Below, piece by piece: positions 1 to 7,166 of a stretch of DNA of 9,694 bases. Made by a program: the position numbers and the translations under genes. The notes below the pieces were generated by a model. It searched no databases. It saw only the letters and a list, made by a program, of their open reading frames with translations, and was not told where the DNA came from. Origin of the DNA: Porphyrobacter sp. (lineage in GTDB: Bacteria; Pseudomonadota; Alphaproteobacteria; Sphingomonadales; Sphingomonadaceae); assembly GCA_021732945.1 (NCBI GenBank), contig JAKFWB010000292.1, positions 1-9,694 of the forward strand, read 5' to 3'. How positions within the stretch are numbered: the first letter of the stretch is position 1; each line of letters starts with the position of its first letter.

Positions 1-1202
1 GTTTCTGTATCAACGATGCGCACCGATACACCCTTGAGCGGGTAGCCCAGCGTCTTGAAACCCAATTCCGGGTCCATGCCATACCCGCCGGTGGTCACGA
101 TCCCGCTGGCTTCCGACATGCCGAAGGTGCCTACCTGCAACGCATCGGGCATCTTCTGGCGATAGGCATCGCCTATGGATCGCGGCATCTGGCTGAAACA
201 GCTGTTCATCAGACGCACGCTGCTCATGTCGGTCTTGTCCCAATCGCAGTGGGCGATCATGGCCTGGTGGAAGGTGACGAACGGAAGGAACAGCATGGTT
301 GCGCGTTCCGCCTCGATCTGTCGCAGGCTTTCCCCCGCATCGAAATGCGGCTGGCCGATGAATGTGCCGCCAACTTCCACCGCGCCCAGCATCGCTAGCA
401 TGGCGGCGATATGGAACAGCGGCATGGGCGACCACACGCGCTCGTCTTCCTTGAAGGCCCAGCGGTTGCGGGCAAGGTTGCTGGCCTCGCGCGAGATCGC
501 CTCGTTCGACAGTACGCAGCCCTTGGGATTTGCCGATGTCCCCGAAGTATACAGGATCATGCAGGTATTGCGCAGGCGTACCGAAAGCCGTGCATCATGC
601 ACAAGGCTTTCGTCAACGCTTTGCGCGACGGCATCGAAAGCCTGCTGGTCGATAAAACCGGGTGCCTGCTTGCCGCCATTCAGGACAAGGCACCGTAGCA
701 ACGGAGCCTGCGACACCTGCAGCGTCATGGGATCCTTGCACTCGTCGATTTCGGGGAAGGCTTCGGCCAAACGCGTGGTGAAATCGACGAAATCATCGGC
801 CTCACTGTTGGTGACGACGGCCACAAGGTCTGCATTTTCGATCACGTAGGCAATTTCGGGCGCGCGATAGCGGGCGTTCATCAGCACTGAAACACCGCCG
901 ACCATGGAGACCGCAAACAGCGTTTCCACAAAATCGATGCCGGAAGGCAGCAGAATGCCGACATGGTCACCCTGCTTGATTCCCAGCCCGATCAGGCCGC
1001 GTGCGCGGTGCAGCACCGATTGCACGACATCGTCATAGCTGCGCCTGCCCGCAGGGAAGACCAGCGCTTCCTTTTCCGGATGGGCATCCCAGGCCTTGAG
1101 CAGCATGTCGGCAAGCGGACTTACGCTGATCCGAATGCTGGCCGCATCTTCGCCATTACCAGACACGCGTGCCTTCTCCAATTCCCGCTCAACTTCGCGC
1201 AT
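1..1202 (-). CDS. Acyl-CoA synthetase (AMP-binding, ANL superfamily), C-terminus cut off by the window edge
   Basis: Activates a carboxylic acid with ATP and CoA through an acyl-adenylate. The first 400 residues are visible; full-length relatives have about 500-560, so the small C-terminal lid domain is missing only because the window ends. The adenylation core is intact: P-loop YTSGTSANPKG at 218-228, PLFH at 261-264, the A5-type motif FGMSE at 360-364 (usually YGxTE) and GYP at 386-388. The P-loop reads TSANPKG where TTGxPKG is usual, a conservative variation. ATG at 1202 is the first start after an in-frame TGA, but only a weak GAAG precedes it. GTG at 1166 has a much better ribosome site (GGAGAAGG, 5 nt away) and leaves more room behind the dyad at 1232-1247, so it may be the true start. 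It is the last gene of the minus-strand block, 64 bp behind the SDR. The family is certain; the substrate (fatty, aromatic or terpenoid acid) cannot be told. Confidence 0.93.
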   Translation of the reverse strand, partial: MREVERELEKARVSGNGEDAASIRISVSPLADMLLKAWDAHPEKEALVFPAGRRSYDDVVQSVLHRARGLIGLGIKQGDHVGILLPSGIDFVETLFAVSMVGGVSVLMNARYRAPEIAYVIENADLVAVVTNSEADDFVDFTTRLAEAFPEIDECKDPMTLQVSQAPLLRCLVLNGGKQAPGFIDQQAFDAVAQSVDESLVHDARLSVRLRNTCMILYTSGTSANPKGCVLSNEAISREASNLARNRWAFKEDERVWSPMPLFHIAAMLAMLGAVEVGGTFIGQPHFDAGESLRQIEAERATMLFLPFVTFHQAMIAHCDWDKTDMSSVRLMNSCFSQMPRSIGDAYRQKMPDALQVGTFGMSEASGIVTTGGYGMDPELGFKTLGYPLKGVSVRIVDTE

Positions 1203-1231
1203 CTTACTTCAGTCCAACAGCCACCAGTTCC

Positions 1232-1247
1232 CCTCTCCAAGGATAGG
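1232..1247 (-). promoter_or_regulatory. Putative LAL-regulator operator, copy 1 (upstream of acyl-CoA synthetase)
   Basis: Read on the minus strand, this gap holds CCTATC-CTTG-GAGAGG, a dyad with one mismatch between its arms. It matches the perfect dyad at 4308-4323 in arm sequence and in the 4-nt spacer. It lies in the 64-bp gap between the SDR stop and the acyl-CoA synthetase start, so the synthetase may have its own regulated promoter instead of relying only on read-through. A weak -10-like TAAGAT (1206-1201) lies downstream and overlaps the ATG at 1202, which would favour translation from GTG 1166. Binding by the regulator is inferred. Confidence 0.45.
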
Positions 1248-1266
1248 GACAGTGGGAATTGCAGTT

Positions 1267-2046
1267 CTATCCGCAGCCAGCCGCGCCGCCATCGACGGGA
1301 AGCGCGACGCCGGTGATGTAGGCACCGGCACGGGAAGAGAGGAAAACCACCGAACCGGCGATTTCGTCCGGACGGCCCAGTCGCGCCATCGGTATCTTCG
1401 CCAGCACTGCCGGGTCAACCTCGTCCTCATCGCGCAGGTGTGCGGTCATCTTCGTGGGAAAGAAGCCTGGAACCAGCGCGTTCACATTGATGTTCCGGTC
1501 CGCCAGATCGCCCGCTAGATCGCGGCTTAACATGTGGATCGCGGCTTTGCTGGAAGAATAGGAATAGGCGGAGAGGCGCGCGGTTTTCAGACCGGCGATA
1601 GAACCGATGTTGATGATGCGGGCGGGATCGTCGCTGGTGCCGCCTGCTTCCAGCGCGGGCAGCAGTTCGCGGATCAGGGTAAAAGGCGCCTGCACGTTTA
1701 CCATCATCACGCCTGGCCAGGCCTTGTCGGGAAAATCATCCAGCTTCCCGCCCCAGGTCTTTCCCGCATTGTTGACCAGGATATGCAACTTTTCGCCAAA
1801 TTCGGCCTTCACCCGCGCGGCCAGATCAACCGCAGCTTCCGCGCTGGAAAGGTCGCAGGGCAGAGAAGTGCAGGTTCCCAGCTTGGACATCTCCTCTGCC
1901 GCGGCGTTGCAGATGTCTTCCTTGCGCGAGGTGATGGCGACAGTTGCGCCGGCTTTCAGCAGGCCTTCTGCAATCATGCGGCCAAGGCCCTGGGCGCCGC
2001 CGGTCACCAGCGCCGCCTTCCCTGTCAGGTCAAACAGTTCGTTCAT
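1267..2046 (-). CDS. Short-chain dehydrogenase/reductase, RhlG / 3-oxoacyl reductase-like
   Basis: A 259-residue classical SDR, the usual length for the family. It interconverts a hydroxyl and a keto group with NAD(P)H in the cytoplasm. Visible motifs are the cofactor loop TGGAQGLG (15-22), NNAG (92-95), the active-site Asn (N117 in MVNVQA), catalytic Ser149, the YSSSK motif with Tyr163 and Lys167, and PG at 193-194. SRK at 40-42, at the end of the second beta strand with no Asp there, suggests NADP(H). By memory the sequence around the active site (PARIINIGSIAG, then GFFPTKMT) resembles the rhamnolipid-type reductase RhlG, so a beta-hydroxyacyl/beta-ketoacyl substrate is plausible. Its ATG overlaps the stop of the MDR gene by 4 bp (ATGA), with AAGGTGG 10 nt upstream, which indicates translational coupling. 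In this block it probably performs the hydroxyacyl oxidation or ketoacyl reduction step; the exact substrate is unknown. Confidence 0.93.
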   Translation of the reverse strand: MNELFDLTGKAALVTGGAQGLGRMIAEGLLKAGATVAITSRKEDICNAAAEEMSKLGTCTSLPCDLSSAEAAVDLAARVKAEFGEKLHILVNNAGKTWGGKLDDFPDKAWPGVMMVNVQAPFTLIRELLPALEAGGTSDDPARIINIGSIAGLKTARLSAYSYSSSKAAIHMLSRDLAGDLADRNINVNALVPGFFPTKMTAHLRDEDEVDPAVLAKIPMARLGRPDEIAGSVVFLSSRAGAYITGVALPVDGGAAGCG

Positions 2047-3044
2047 ACGGTGATCGCCACCTTGCCGAACTTGTGATCGTTTTCAAGGTAAAGCAGCGCC
2101 TTGTCGGCCTCTGCCAGCGGGAAAGTCTTTTCGATCACCGGGCGGATGTCGTGCTTGTCGATGAAGGCCAACATGTCGCGGAAATCCTGCGGATCGCCGA
2201 CCTGGCTGCCAACGATGCTGGCGCTCTTCAGGAACACCCCGGTGGCGGTGATCTCGAACTTGTCGCCGGCGGTGGAGCCATAGATCACGATGCGGGCGCC
2301 GGGCTTGATGGCCCGGATATAGTTGGCGTAGCTCGGCCCCGGTGCGCCATCGAGAACCACGTCGATCCCGCCAGTCATCAGGCCGACCTTCTTGCGCCAT
2401 TCGGGATCGGTGTAGAGCAGGCCGTCCACCGCGCCCATGCTTTTGGCCCGTTCGATCACTTCCTCGCTTTCGCCGGTGACATAGACCTTGCAGCCCAGCG
2501 CTACGGCATAAGCAAGCCCGAAGGTTGCCACGCCGCCGCCAACGCCGCTGATCAGCACGGTGTCGGTAGGCTGCAACTGGCCCTTGAACATCAGCGCTCG
2601 CCAGGCGGTCAGCCCGGTGAGGATCGATGCTGCGGCCTCTTCCCAGCTCATGCCCGCAGGCTTGGGAGCAAGGTTGTCGGCCGGAACGCAGACATACTCC
2701 GCGATCGTGCCCGGGTGCGGCATTCCCAGAAGGCCGAATTCGGGGAGCGGGGCATGGCGGTTTGGCCCCCAGTCGCGGCCCGGGTAAAGCACCACCTCGT
2801 CGCCGATGTTCACACCTGCGACGCCATCACCGATCATGTCGACCACACCGGCGCCATCACAGCCCATCGTGCACGGAGTGACCATGCCGGGATAGAGGCC
2901 GCGCGAAATCCACATTTCACGGTGGTTCATTGATGCCGCCTTGATCGCTACGCGCACTTCGCCGGCTGCCGGTTCAGGCGTTTCCACATCGGCGACCCGG
3001 ACGGATTCGGGACCGTCTGTGGTTTCAAGCAAGAGAGCTTTCAT
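2043..3044 (-). CDS. Medium-chain (MDR) NAD(P)H oxidoreductase, quinone-oxidoreductase-like, zinc-free
   Basis: A 333-residue MDR-superfamily protein with an N-terminal GroES-like domain (about 25-125) and a Rossmann domain (about 130-290). The GCDGAG signature is at 61-66 and the dinucleotide loop SGVGGGVA at 166-173. The usual catalytic-zinc Cys is replaced: the loop reads SMNHREMW (38-45). The four-Cys structural zinc lobe is also absent. This places it with quinone reductases, crotonyl-CoA-reductase relatives and other zinc-free MDRs, not with alcohol dehydrogenases, despite the frequent 'zinc-binding dehydrogenase' label. Likely chemistry is hydride transfer to an enone or quinone, possibly an enoyl-type intermediate. 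ATG at 3044 has AAAGGA 10 nt upstream. It lies 21 bp behind the acyl-CoA dehydrogenase and overlaps the SDR by 4 bp, so all three form one operon. The substrate is unknown. Confidence 0.92.
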   Translation of the reverse strand: MKALLLETTDGPESVRVADVETPEPAAGEVRVAIKAASMNHREMWISRGLYPGMVTPCTMGCDGAGVVDMIGDGVAGVNIGDEVVLYPGRDWGPNRHAPLPEFGLLGMPHPGTIAEYVCVPADNLAPKPAGMSWEEAAASILTGLTAWRALMFKGQLQPTDTVLISGVGGGVATFGLAYAVALGCKVYVTGESEEVIERAKSMGAVDGLLYTDPEWRKKVGLMTGGIDVVLDGAPGPSYANYIRAIKPGARIVIYGSTAGDKFEITATGVFLKSASIVGSQVGDPQDFRDMLAFIDKHDIRPVIEKTFPLAEADKALLYLENDHKFGKVAITV

Positions 3045-3065
3045 GTGAGTATAGTCCTTTTGTGA

Positions 3066-4229
3066 TCAGTATGACCGGGGAAGGCCTAGCGACTGGGCAA
3101 TGCCGTTCTTGACCATTTCGTTGGTAATTGGGCCGATCCGCCACAGGCGGCTGTCGCGCCAGTATCGCTGCATGTCGGTCTCGGCTGAATAGCCCATCCC
3201 GCCCAGTATCTGGATGCCCAGGTCGGCAGCGTGGTTGGCAGCTTCGGATGCCTGCAGCTTCAGCATGTTGGCCTCGTTCCCCACAGGCTCTCCGCAGGCT
3301 TGTTTCGAGGCGCAAAAATACAGGAGAAGCTCTGTCGTCTTCTGCATGGTCGCAATATCGGCGATGTAATGCTGCAAGGCTTGGAACTCGCCGATGTATC
3401 GGCCAAACGCCTTGCGCTGCATGACATAGGCCAGCGCATCTTCCAGCACACCGTCGATCACGCCGAGGCAAAATGCGCCGACCATGATGCGTTCGTTGTT
3501 CAGCGTGGGCAGCAACGTGTACCAGGCGTTGTGCGGCTCGGCGAGGACGTTCTCGTCAGCCACGAACACGTTATTGTAAACAACCGTGCAACTGCCCATC
3601 GACCGCATGCCAAGCTTGGGCAGCGGGGTGATCGAAACGCCTTGCGCATCGGCCGGAACCCAGAACAGGGTAAGCCCCTGGTGAGCCTTCTCGATGTTCT
3701 TGTCCGAACGCGCGATGCACAGCAGATAATCCGCCACGTGGGCAGACGAGCTCCAAATCTTTTCGCCATTGATTATCCAGCCGCCGTCAACCCGTTCTGC
3801 AGTAGTTGCCATGCTGCCCAGAAGGTCGGTGCCGCCGCCTGGCTCGGTGAATGAAATGGCCGCCTTCAATTCACCGGCGGCGATCTTGGGCAGGTACCTG
3901 GCCTTCTGTTCGGCTGTTCCATAAAGGCCGATGGACTTCGAACCCGCGAACGAGGTGATACCCCAGATCCAGGCAAGACCGCCCAGTGAACGAGCCAGTT
4001 CGCGTGCCAGCACCATCTGCATCAGCACGTCGCCGCCCTGGCCGCCGAACTCCTCGTCAATTCCCACGCCGTGCATGCCCGCTTCGGTAAACTTGTCCCA
4101 CAAGGCGTGCGGATAATTGTCTTCGTCGGCTTCAAGCTCGCGCGCCCAATCCTTGGGGCACTCGTTCTCCACCCAGCGCCGGATCACATCGCGAAAGGCG
4201 CTGTGTTCTTCTGGTAGATCAAAGTCCAT
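3066..4229 (-). CDS. Acyl-CoA dehydrogenase, isovaleryl/long-chain-type active site
   Basis: A 387-residue FAD-dependent acyl-CoA dehydrogenase of normal length. It removes two hydrogens from carbons alpha and beta of an acyl-CoA and passes electrons to electron-transfer flavoprotein. Family signatures are FTEPGGGTD (127-135) in the flavin region, the C-terminal ILGGMGY (341-347) and the DSRLWRIGPITNEM segment (359-372). In medium- and short-chain enzymes the catalytic Glu sits in the IYEGTNE motif; here that position is Pro367 (IGPITNE). A Glu is instead present in LNNERIMVGA (Glu246), the place used by isovaleryl- and long-chain acyl-CoA dehydrogenases, so the enzyme is probably active with a relocated base, perhaps on a branched or bulky acyl-CoA. 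ATG at 4229 has GGGAG 6 nt upstream. First gene of the minus-strand operon, divergent from the regulator. Confidence 0.95.
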   Translation of the reverse strand: MDFDLPEEHSAFRDVIRRWVENECPKDWARELEADEDNYPHALWDKFTEAGMHGVGIDEEFGGQGGDVLMQMVLARELARSLGGLAWIWGITSFAGSKSIGLYGTAEQKARYLPKIAAGELKAAISFTEPGGGTDLLGSMATTAERVDGGWIINGEKIWSSSAHVADYLLCIARSDKNIEKAHQGLTLFWVPADAQGVSITPLPKLGMRSMGSCTVVYNNVFVADENVLAEPHNAWYTLLPTLNNERIMVGAFCLGVIDGVLEDALAYVMQRKAFGRYIGEFQALQHYIADIATMQKTTELLLYFCASKQACGEPVGNEANMLKLQASEAANHAADLGIQILGGMGYSAETDMQRYWRDSRLWRIGPITNEMVKNGIAQSLGLPRSY

Positions 4230-4307
4230 TTAGCTCTCCCAACGCCCGCTCCGTTCGCAGAAGACGCTCCTTTGATTGCAGGGTGCAGAGCAAGCGGCCG
4301 ATCAACA

Positions 4308-4323
4308 CCTATCTGCGGATAGG
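4308..4323. promoter_or_regulatory. Putative LAL-regulator operator, copy 2 (divergent intergenic region); perfect dyad
   Basis: CCTATC-TGCG-GATAGG has two perfectly complementary 6-bp arms around a 4-nt centre. It lies between the divergent acyl-CoA dehydrogenase and LuxR-family regulator genes, 79 bp from the dehydrogenase start and just before a possible -35 box (TTGCAA, 4333) of the regulator. It is the best of three similar dyads in the window. A site here could control both directions, including autoregulation. LuxR-type helix-turn-helix dimers commonly bind such short dyads; that this protein binds this site is inference. Confidence 0.55.
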
Positions 4324-4332
4324 AAATGACCC

Positions 4333-4361
4333 TTGCAAGACATGTTTCGGTGGAGGATAAG
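4333..4361 (+). promoter_or_regulatory. Possible sigma70-type promoter of the LuxR-family regulator
   Basis: TTGCAA (4333-4338), a 17-bp spacer and GATAAG (4356-4361) each match the sigma70 consensus at 4 of 6 positions with ideal spacing. The dyad at 4308-4323 ends 9 bp upstream. Transcription would start near 4368 and leave about 50 nt of leader before the TTG at 4417. If this is right, the TTG at 4333 that opens the longest reading frame is part of a -35 box and not a start codon. This is weak evidence on its own. Confidence 0.35.
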
Positions 4362-4416
4362 GGTTACCGAAGTTGGCGGAACAGACCGACCGGGATGTGG
4401 GAAGAGGTTTGAGAGA

Positions 4417-7086
4417 TTGGGCGTAGTCCAGACAACCATCGTGCCGCCGCGTTCGGCGCGCGCATATGTGAAGCGTGACAGGATCGAGGCCCTGGCGGGC
4501 AAGATCGGAAATTATCGGGCGGTGACAGTCATTGCACCCGCGGGCTTCGGGAAAACCACGGCCATGCTTCGCTGGGCCGATGTGCTTTGCGAAGGCGGTC
4601 GTTCGGTGCTTTGGCTTGCGGCGCGGGCCGGAATCGACAGCCTCGAAACCTTCCTTGAAGCCTTGTCGCAGGCCTGCACCGTGGCGGGTCTGGGGGTTGC
4701 ATCCACCGATCCCCGATCATGGTTTGTGGAACTGGGTAAGCGATCCGGTTCAGCGCCGATCCTTTTCATCGACGATGTCCAGTTGCTGCCCAAGGAAGTT
4801 CACGAGTTTGTAGAGCAGCTTATTTTCAGCTCGCGCGATGGCCTGACCACGGTGATTGCTTCGCGCGGGGAAAACGAATTGCACCTCGCCCGGATAAGGT
4901 CGCTGGGTTACCTGCTGGAAATCGGCATGCAGGACCTGTCCTTCGATGCCGAAGAGGCAAGCACCCTGTTGCGGCAGGAGATTGGCTCGAAGCCAACAGC
5001 ATCGCAGTTACAGCGCATGATTTCCGATACGCAGGGCTGGGCAGCCGGCCTTATCCTCGCGTCGCAAACCTGGCACAAGGACAGCCTGCGCGAGGAAAAG
5101 CCGGAAAGGGCGGAGAGCCGGTTGCGTTATGAATACGCCAGCTATTTCCACGAGGAAGTGGTCGAGGGCCTGCCCAAGGAGCTGCGCGACTTCATCATCG
5201 ATACGTCCATCCTCAAGGAGCTTACGCCATCTGCCTGCGCGGCGGTAATCGGCCAGAACGAAGCGCGTCACTACCTCGACGAGGCGTTCGAGCGCGGTCT
5301 GTTCCTGATCGAGCTGGACCGGGAACTCGGCGAATATCGCCATTACAAGCTGTTTCGGGAAATGGTGCGTGGGCGTCTGACAAAACTGGCGCCGCAACGG
5401 GCAGCGGAACTGCACCGCCGGGCAAGCCGCTTCTATGCGGATTCGGGCGATTACCACCTGGCGCTGGAACATGCAGAGCAAAGCGCTGATCAGGAATTCC
5501 TGGCGGCGCAGATCGAAAACATGGCCGAACAAATGATCTATGCCGGGCTGCTGCAACGGCTGGACGAACTGGCAAGCAAGTTGCCATGGCAGGTGATCGA
5601 GGACAAGCCGGCAATCCTGTTGGCCATGTCTTGGCGGCGCAGCAGGCGGCTGGCTTTCAGTTCGGCAGAGCGGATGATCGAGGCTGCGGAACAGGCGATC
5701 GAGGCGAAAATCGAGACGGGTGAGATGGATGACTACGCTGCTCGCCAGCTGACCTTCCACGTTCGCCACAGGAAGTTGATGTTGGAAGCCGCGCGCGACA
5801 ACATGGTAGCGGTGGAAGAGGGTTGCGGCCCCTTGCTGGCCGACCTTGGTGACGATCATCCCTATCTTAGCTGCACACTGCTGGCACAGCTCTTGTCTGC
5901 GCGGCGGGAGCTCTATCATTTCCATGACATGCTGCGACTGGAAGGCGAACTGCGCAAGGCGCTGGCTCGGCCCGGCTCGACGTTCGCCTCCATCGCCCTG
6001 AAATCTTCTGTCGCGCCCACTCTGGTGGCGCAAGGCAAGACCGAAACCGCCAAGCAGTTTCTGCGCGAAGCACAGGAAATTGCCCGGCAACGCGAAGAGG
6101 AAGTGCCGGGGTTGGGCGCATTGCCGGCCTTGCCTATGGCGGAAATCCTCTATGAGTGCGGGGAACTGGAGGAAGCCGGCAGACTGGTCGATCAGTATAT
6201 GCCATCGATCAGGCAATGGGGTTTTGTGGACCAGGTGGCTTCGGGATTTCTTGTGCGTGCCCGGCTTTCCGCTGCGGAGGGCGATCTTGCATCCGCCTTG
6301 TCGGTTCTGGAGGAGGCCCATCTGGTCGCCATCGAATGTGGGCTGGACCGTCTCAGGGCGATGGTTGTCTCGGAACAGGTACGCGTCCTGATCAAGAATG
6401 GCCAATTGGAGCAGGCCGAGCAGCTCTTCTATTCCTGCGACCTTGTGACCGACGGGGAGCCTGTACCCACGCTAAATCCCTCTCGTCTCAACGAATGGCT
6501 GGCGATTGCCTGGCTGCGGATCGAAATGCACCGCTTCCGCCTAGTGCGATCGCGCAAGGTTGCTAGGCGCTGGCTTGAATTCGTGCGTCGGCGCGGGGCA
6601 GTGCGGTCGGCCCTGTCGTTCGAGCTGTTGCTGGCTGAAATCGCGGTGCTGGCGGGCAACCGCTCGGAAGCGCGTCGATCCGTCCGTTCGGCTGTTGAAT
6701 TGGCTGAACCCGGTGGCTGGGTGCGCCCGTTTCTCGATGAGGGCGGAGCAATCGGGTCGCTCATTATCGAAGCATATTGCAGTGGTCCGATCCTGAATAG
6801 CCCGGTCGACAGGTTTGCAGACCGGCTTGTGCGTTCGCTCAAGGGTAATGCACAGATCGAGGATGAGGAAGACGAGGAATTCGGTCCAAGTGGCGGCCTT
6901 TCGCTGCGCGAAATCGAAATTCTCACGCAAGTCAGCGGCGGTTTGCGCAACCGCGAAATCGGTGACCGCCTTGGCCTGACCGAAGGCACCGTGAAATGGT
7001 ACATGCAGCAAATCTACGACAAGCTTGGCGTGCGCCGTCGCCCGCAGGCCGTGTTGCGCGCGCGGCAGCTCGGGATTTTGTCCTGA
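4417..7086 (+). CDS. LAL-type (MalT-like) LuxR-family transcriptional regulator
   Basis: A large ATP-binding regulator of about 889 residues, typical of MalT-like LALs. Counted from the TTG at 4417, Walker A APAGFGKT is at 40-47, Walker B LFIDD at 116-120, the sensor-like ASRGENELHLAR stretch at 148-159 and TQGWAAGL at 205-212. A long helical repeat region fills about 330-790. An acidic linker (EDEEDEE, 815-821) precedes a LuxR helix-turn-helix at about 829-887, with recognition helix from TEGTVKWY. Such proteins are usually activators that bind ATP and an inducer, then oligomerise on DNA. The frame opens further upstream (TTG 4333, ATG 4342), but those 28 codons are rich in rare ones (three AGG, plus AGA, ATA, CGA), while TTG 4417 has GGAAGAGG 9 nt upstream and sits just before the conserved start of the family; 4333 or 4342 cannot be excluded. 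Divergent from the acyl-CoA dehydrogenase; it probably controls the dyad-bearing promoters. Inducer unknown. Confidence 0.92.
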   Translation: MGVVQTTIVPPRSARAYVKRDRIEALAGKIGNYRAVTVIAPAGFGKTTAMLRWADVLCEGGRSVLWLAARAGIDSLETFLEALSQACTVAGLGVASTDPRSWFVELGKRSGSAPILFIDDVQLLPKEVHEFVEQLIFSSRDGLTTVIASRGENELHLARIRSLGYLLEIGMQDLSFDAEEASTLLRQEIGSKPTASQLQRMISDTQGWAAGLILASQTWHKDSLREEKPERAESRLRYEYASYFHEEVVEGLPKELRDFIIDTSILKELTPSACAAVIGQNEARHYLDEAFERGLFLIELDRELGEYRHYKLFREMVRGRLTKLAPQRAAELHRRASRFYADSGDYHLALEHAEQSADQEFLAAQIENMAEQMIYAGLLQRLDELASKLPWQVIEDKPAILLAMSWRRSRRLAFSSAERMIEAAEQAIEAKIETGEMDDYAARQLTFHVRHRKLMLEAARDNMVAVEEGCGPLLADLGDDHPYLSCTLLAQLLSARRELYHFHDMLRLEGELRKALARPGSTFASIALKSSVAPTLVAQGKTETAKQFLREAQEIARQREEEVPGLGALPALPMAEILYECGELEEAGRLVDQYMPSIRQWGFVDQVASGFLVRARLSAAEGDLASALSVLEEAHLVAIECGLDRLRAMVVSEQVRVLIKNGQLEQAEQLFYSCDLVTDGEPVPTLNPSRLNEWLAIAWLRIEMHRFRLVRSRKVARRWLEFVRRRGAVRSALSFELLLAEIAVLAGNRSEARRSVRSAVELAEPGGWVRPFLDEGGAIGSLIIEAYCSGPILNSPVDRFADRLVRSLKGNAQIEDEEDEEFGPSGGLSLREIEILTQVSGGLRNREIGDRLGLTEGTVKWYMQQIYDKLGVRRRPQAVLRARQLGILS

Positions 7087-7089
7087 GAC

Positions 7090-7105
7090 CCTATCGAAGG
7101 TTAGA
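7090..7105 (+). promoter_or_regulatory. Putative LAL-regulator operator, copy 3 (upstream of BKACE)
   Basis: CCTATC-GAAG-GTTAGA is an imperfect dyad whose left arm and 4-nt spacing match the perfect copy at 4308-4323. It lies in the 80-bp gap between the regulator stop and the BKACE start and is centred about 70 bp before that GTG. A TTGCGC directly follows it (7106-7111), but I see no convincing -10 box, which would fit an activator-dependent promoter. The gap contains no terminator-like hairpin, so read-through from the regulator is also possible. Confidence 0.4.
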
Positions 7106-7166
7106 TTGCGCCCAATTCCGCCGCTCCTACCTATGGCAGAATTGTTATTTCTGGCGGGAGAGCATT

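Noticed and set aside
162..176. Perfect inverted repeat ATAGGC-ATC-GCCTAT, resembling the operator arms
   Set aside because: It lies within conserved acyl-CoA synthetase coding sequence, and the arms are in the opposite order with a different spacer, so I treat it as chance and not as a fourth operator.
1944..2933. 329-residue open frame on the plus strand
   Set aside because: Lies opposite the MDR and SDR genes, which have clear cofactor motifs; this frame has none and is a GC-rich shadow.
4326..4412. 28-codon open frame upstream of the regulator
   Set aside because: Its ATG has no properly spaced ribosome site, the codons are rare, and it overlaps the likely promoter; no sign of a leader peptide.
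5859..5864. Isolated CCTATC half-site inside the regulator gene
   Set aside because: No matching second arm follows at the right spacing, so it is not counted as an operator.
5008..6405. 465-residue open frame on the minus strand inside the regulator gene
   Set aside because: Its composition (many Arg, Gln, His, Pro) and lack of any motif mark it as the antisense shadow of the LAL regulator, whose frame carries all the recognisable domains.
6996..7166. Upstream extension of the BKACE frame into the regulator gene
   Set aside because: The residues are a frame-shifted shadow of the regulator's DNA-binding domain, and BKACE homology starts at the GTG at 7167 with its own ribosome site.
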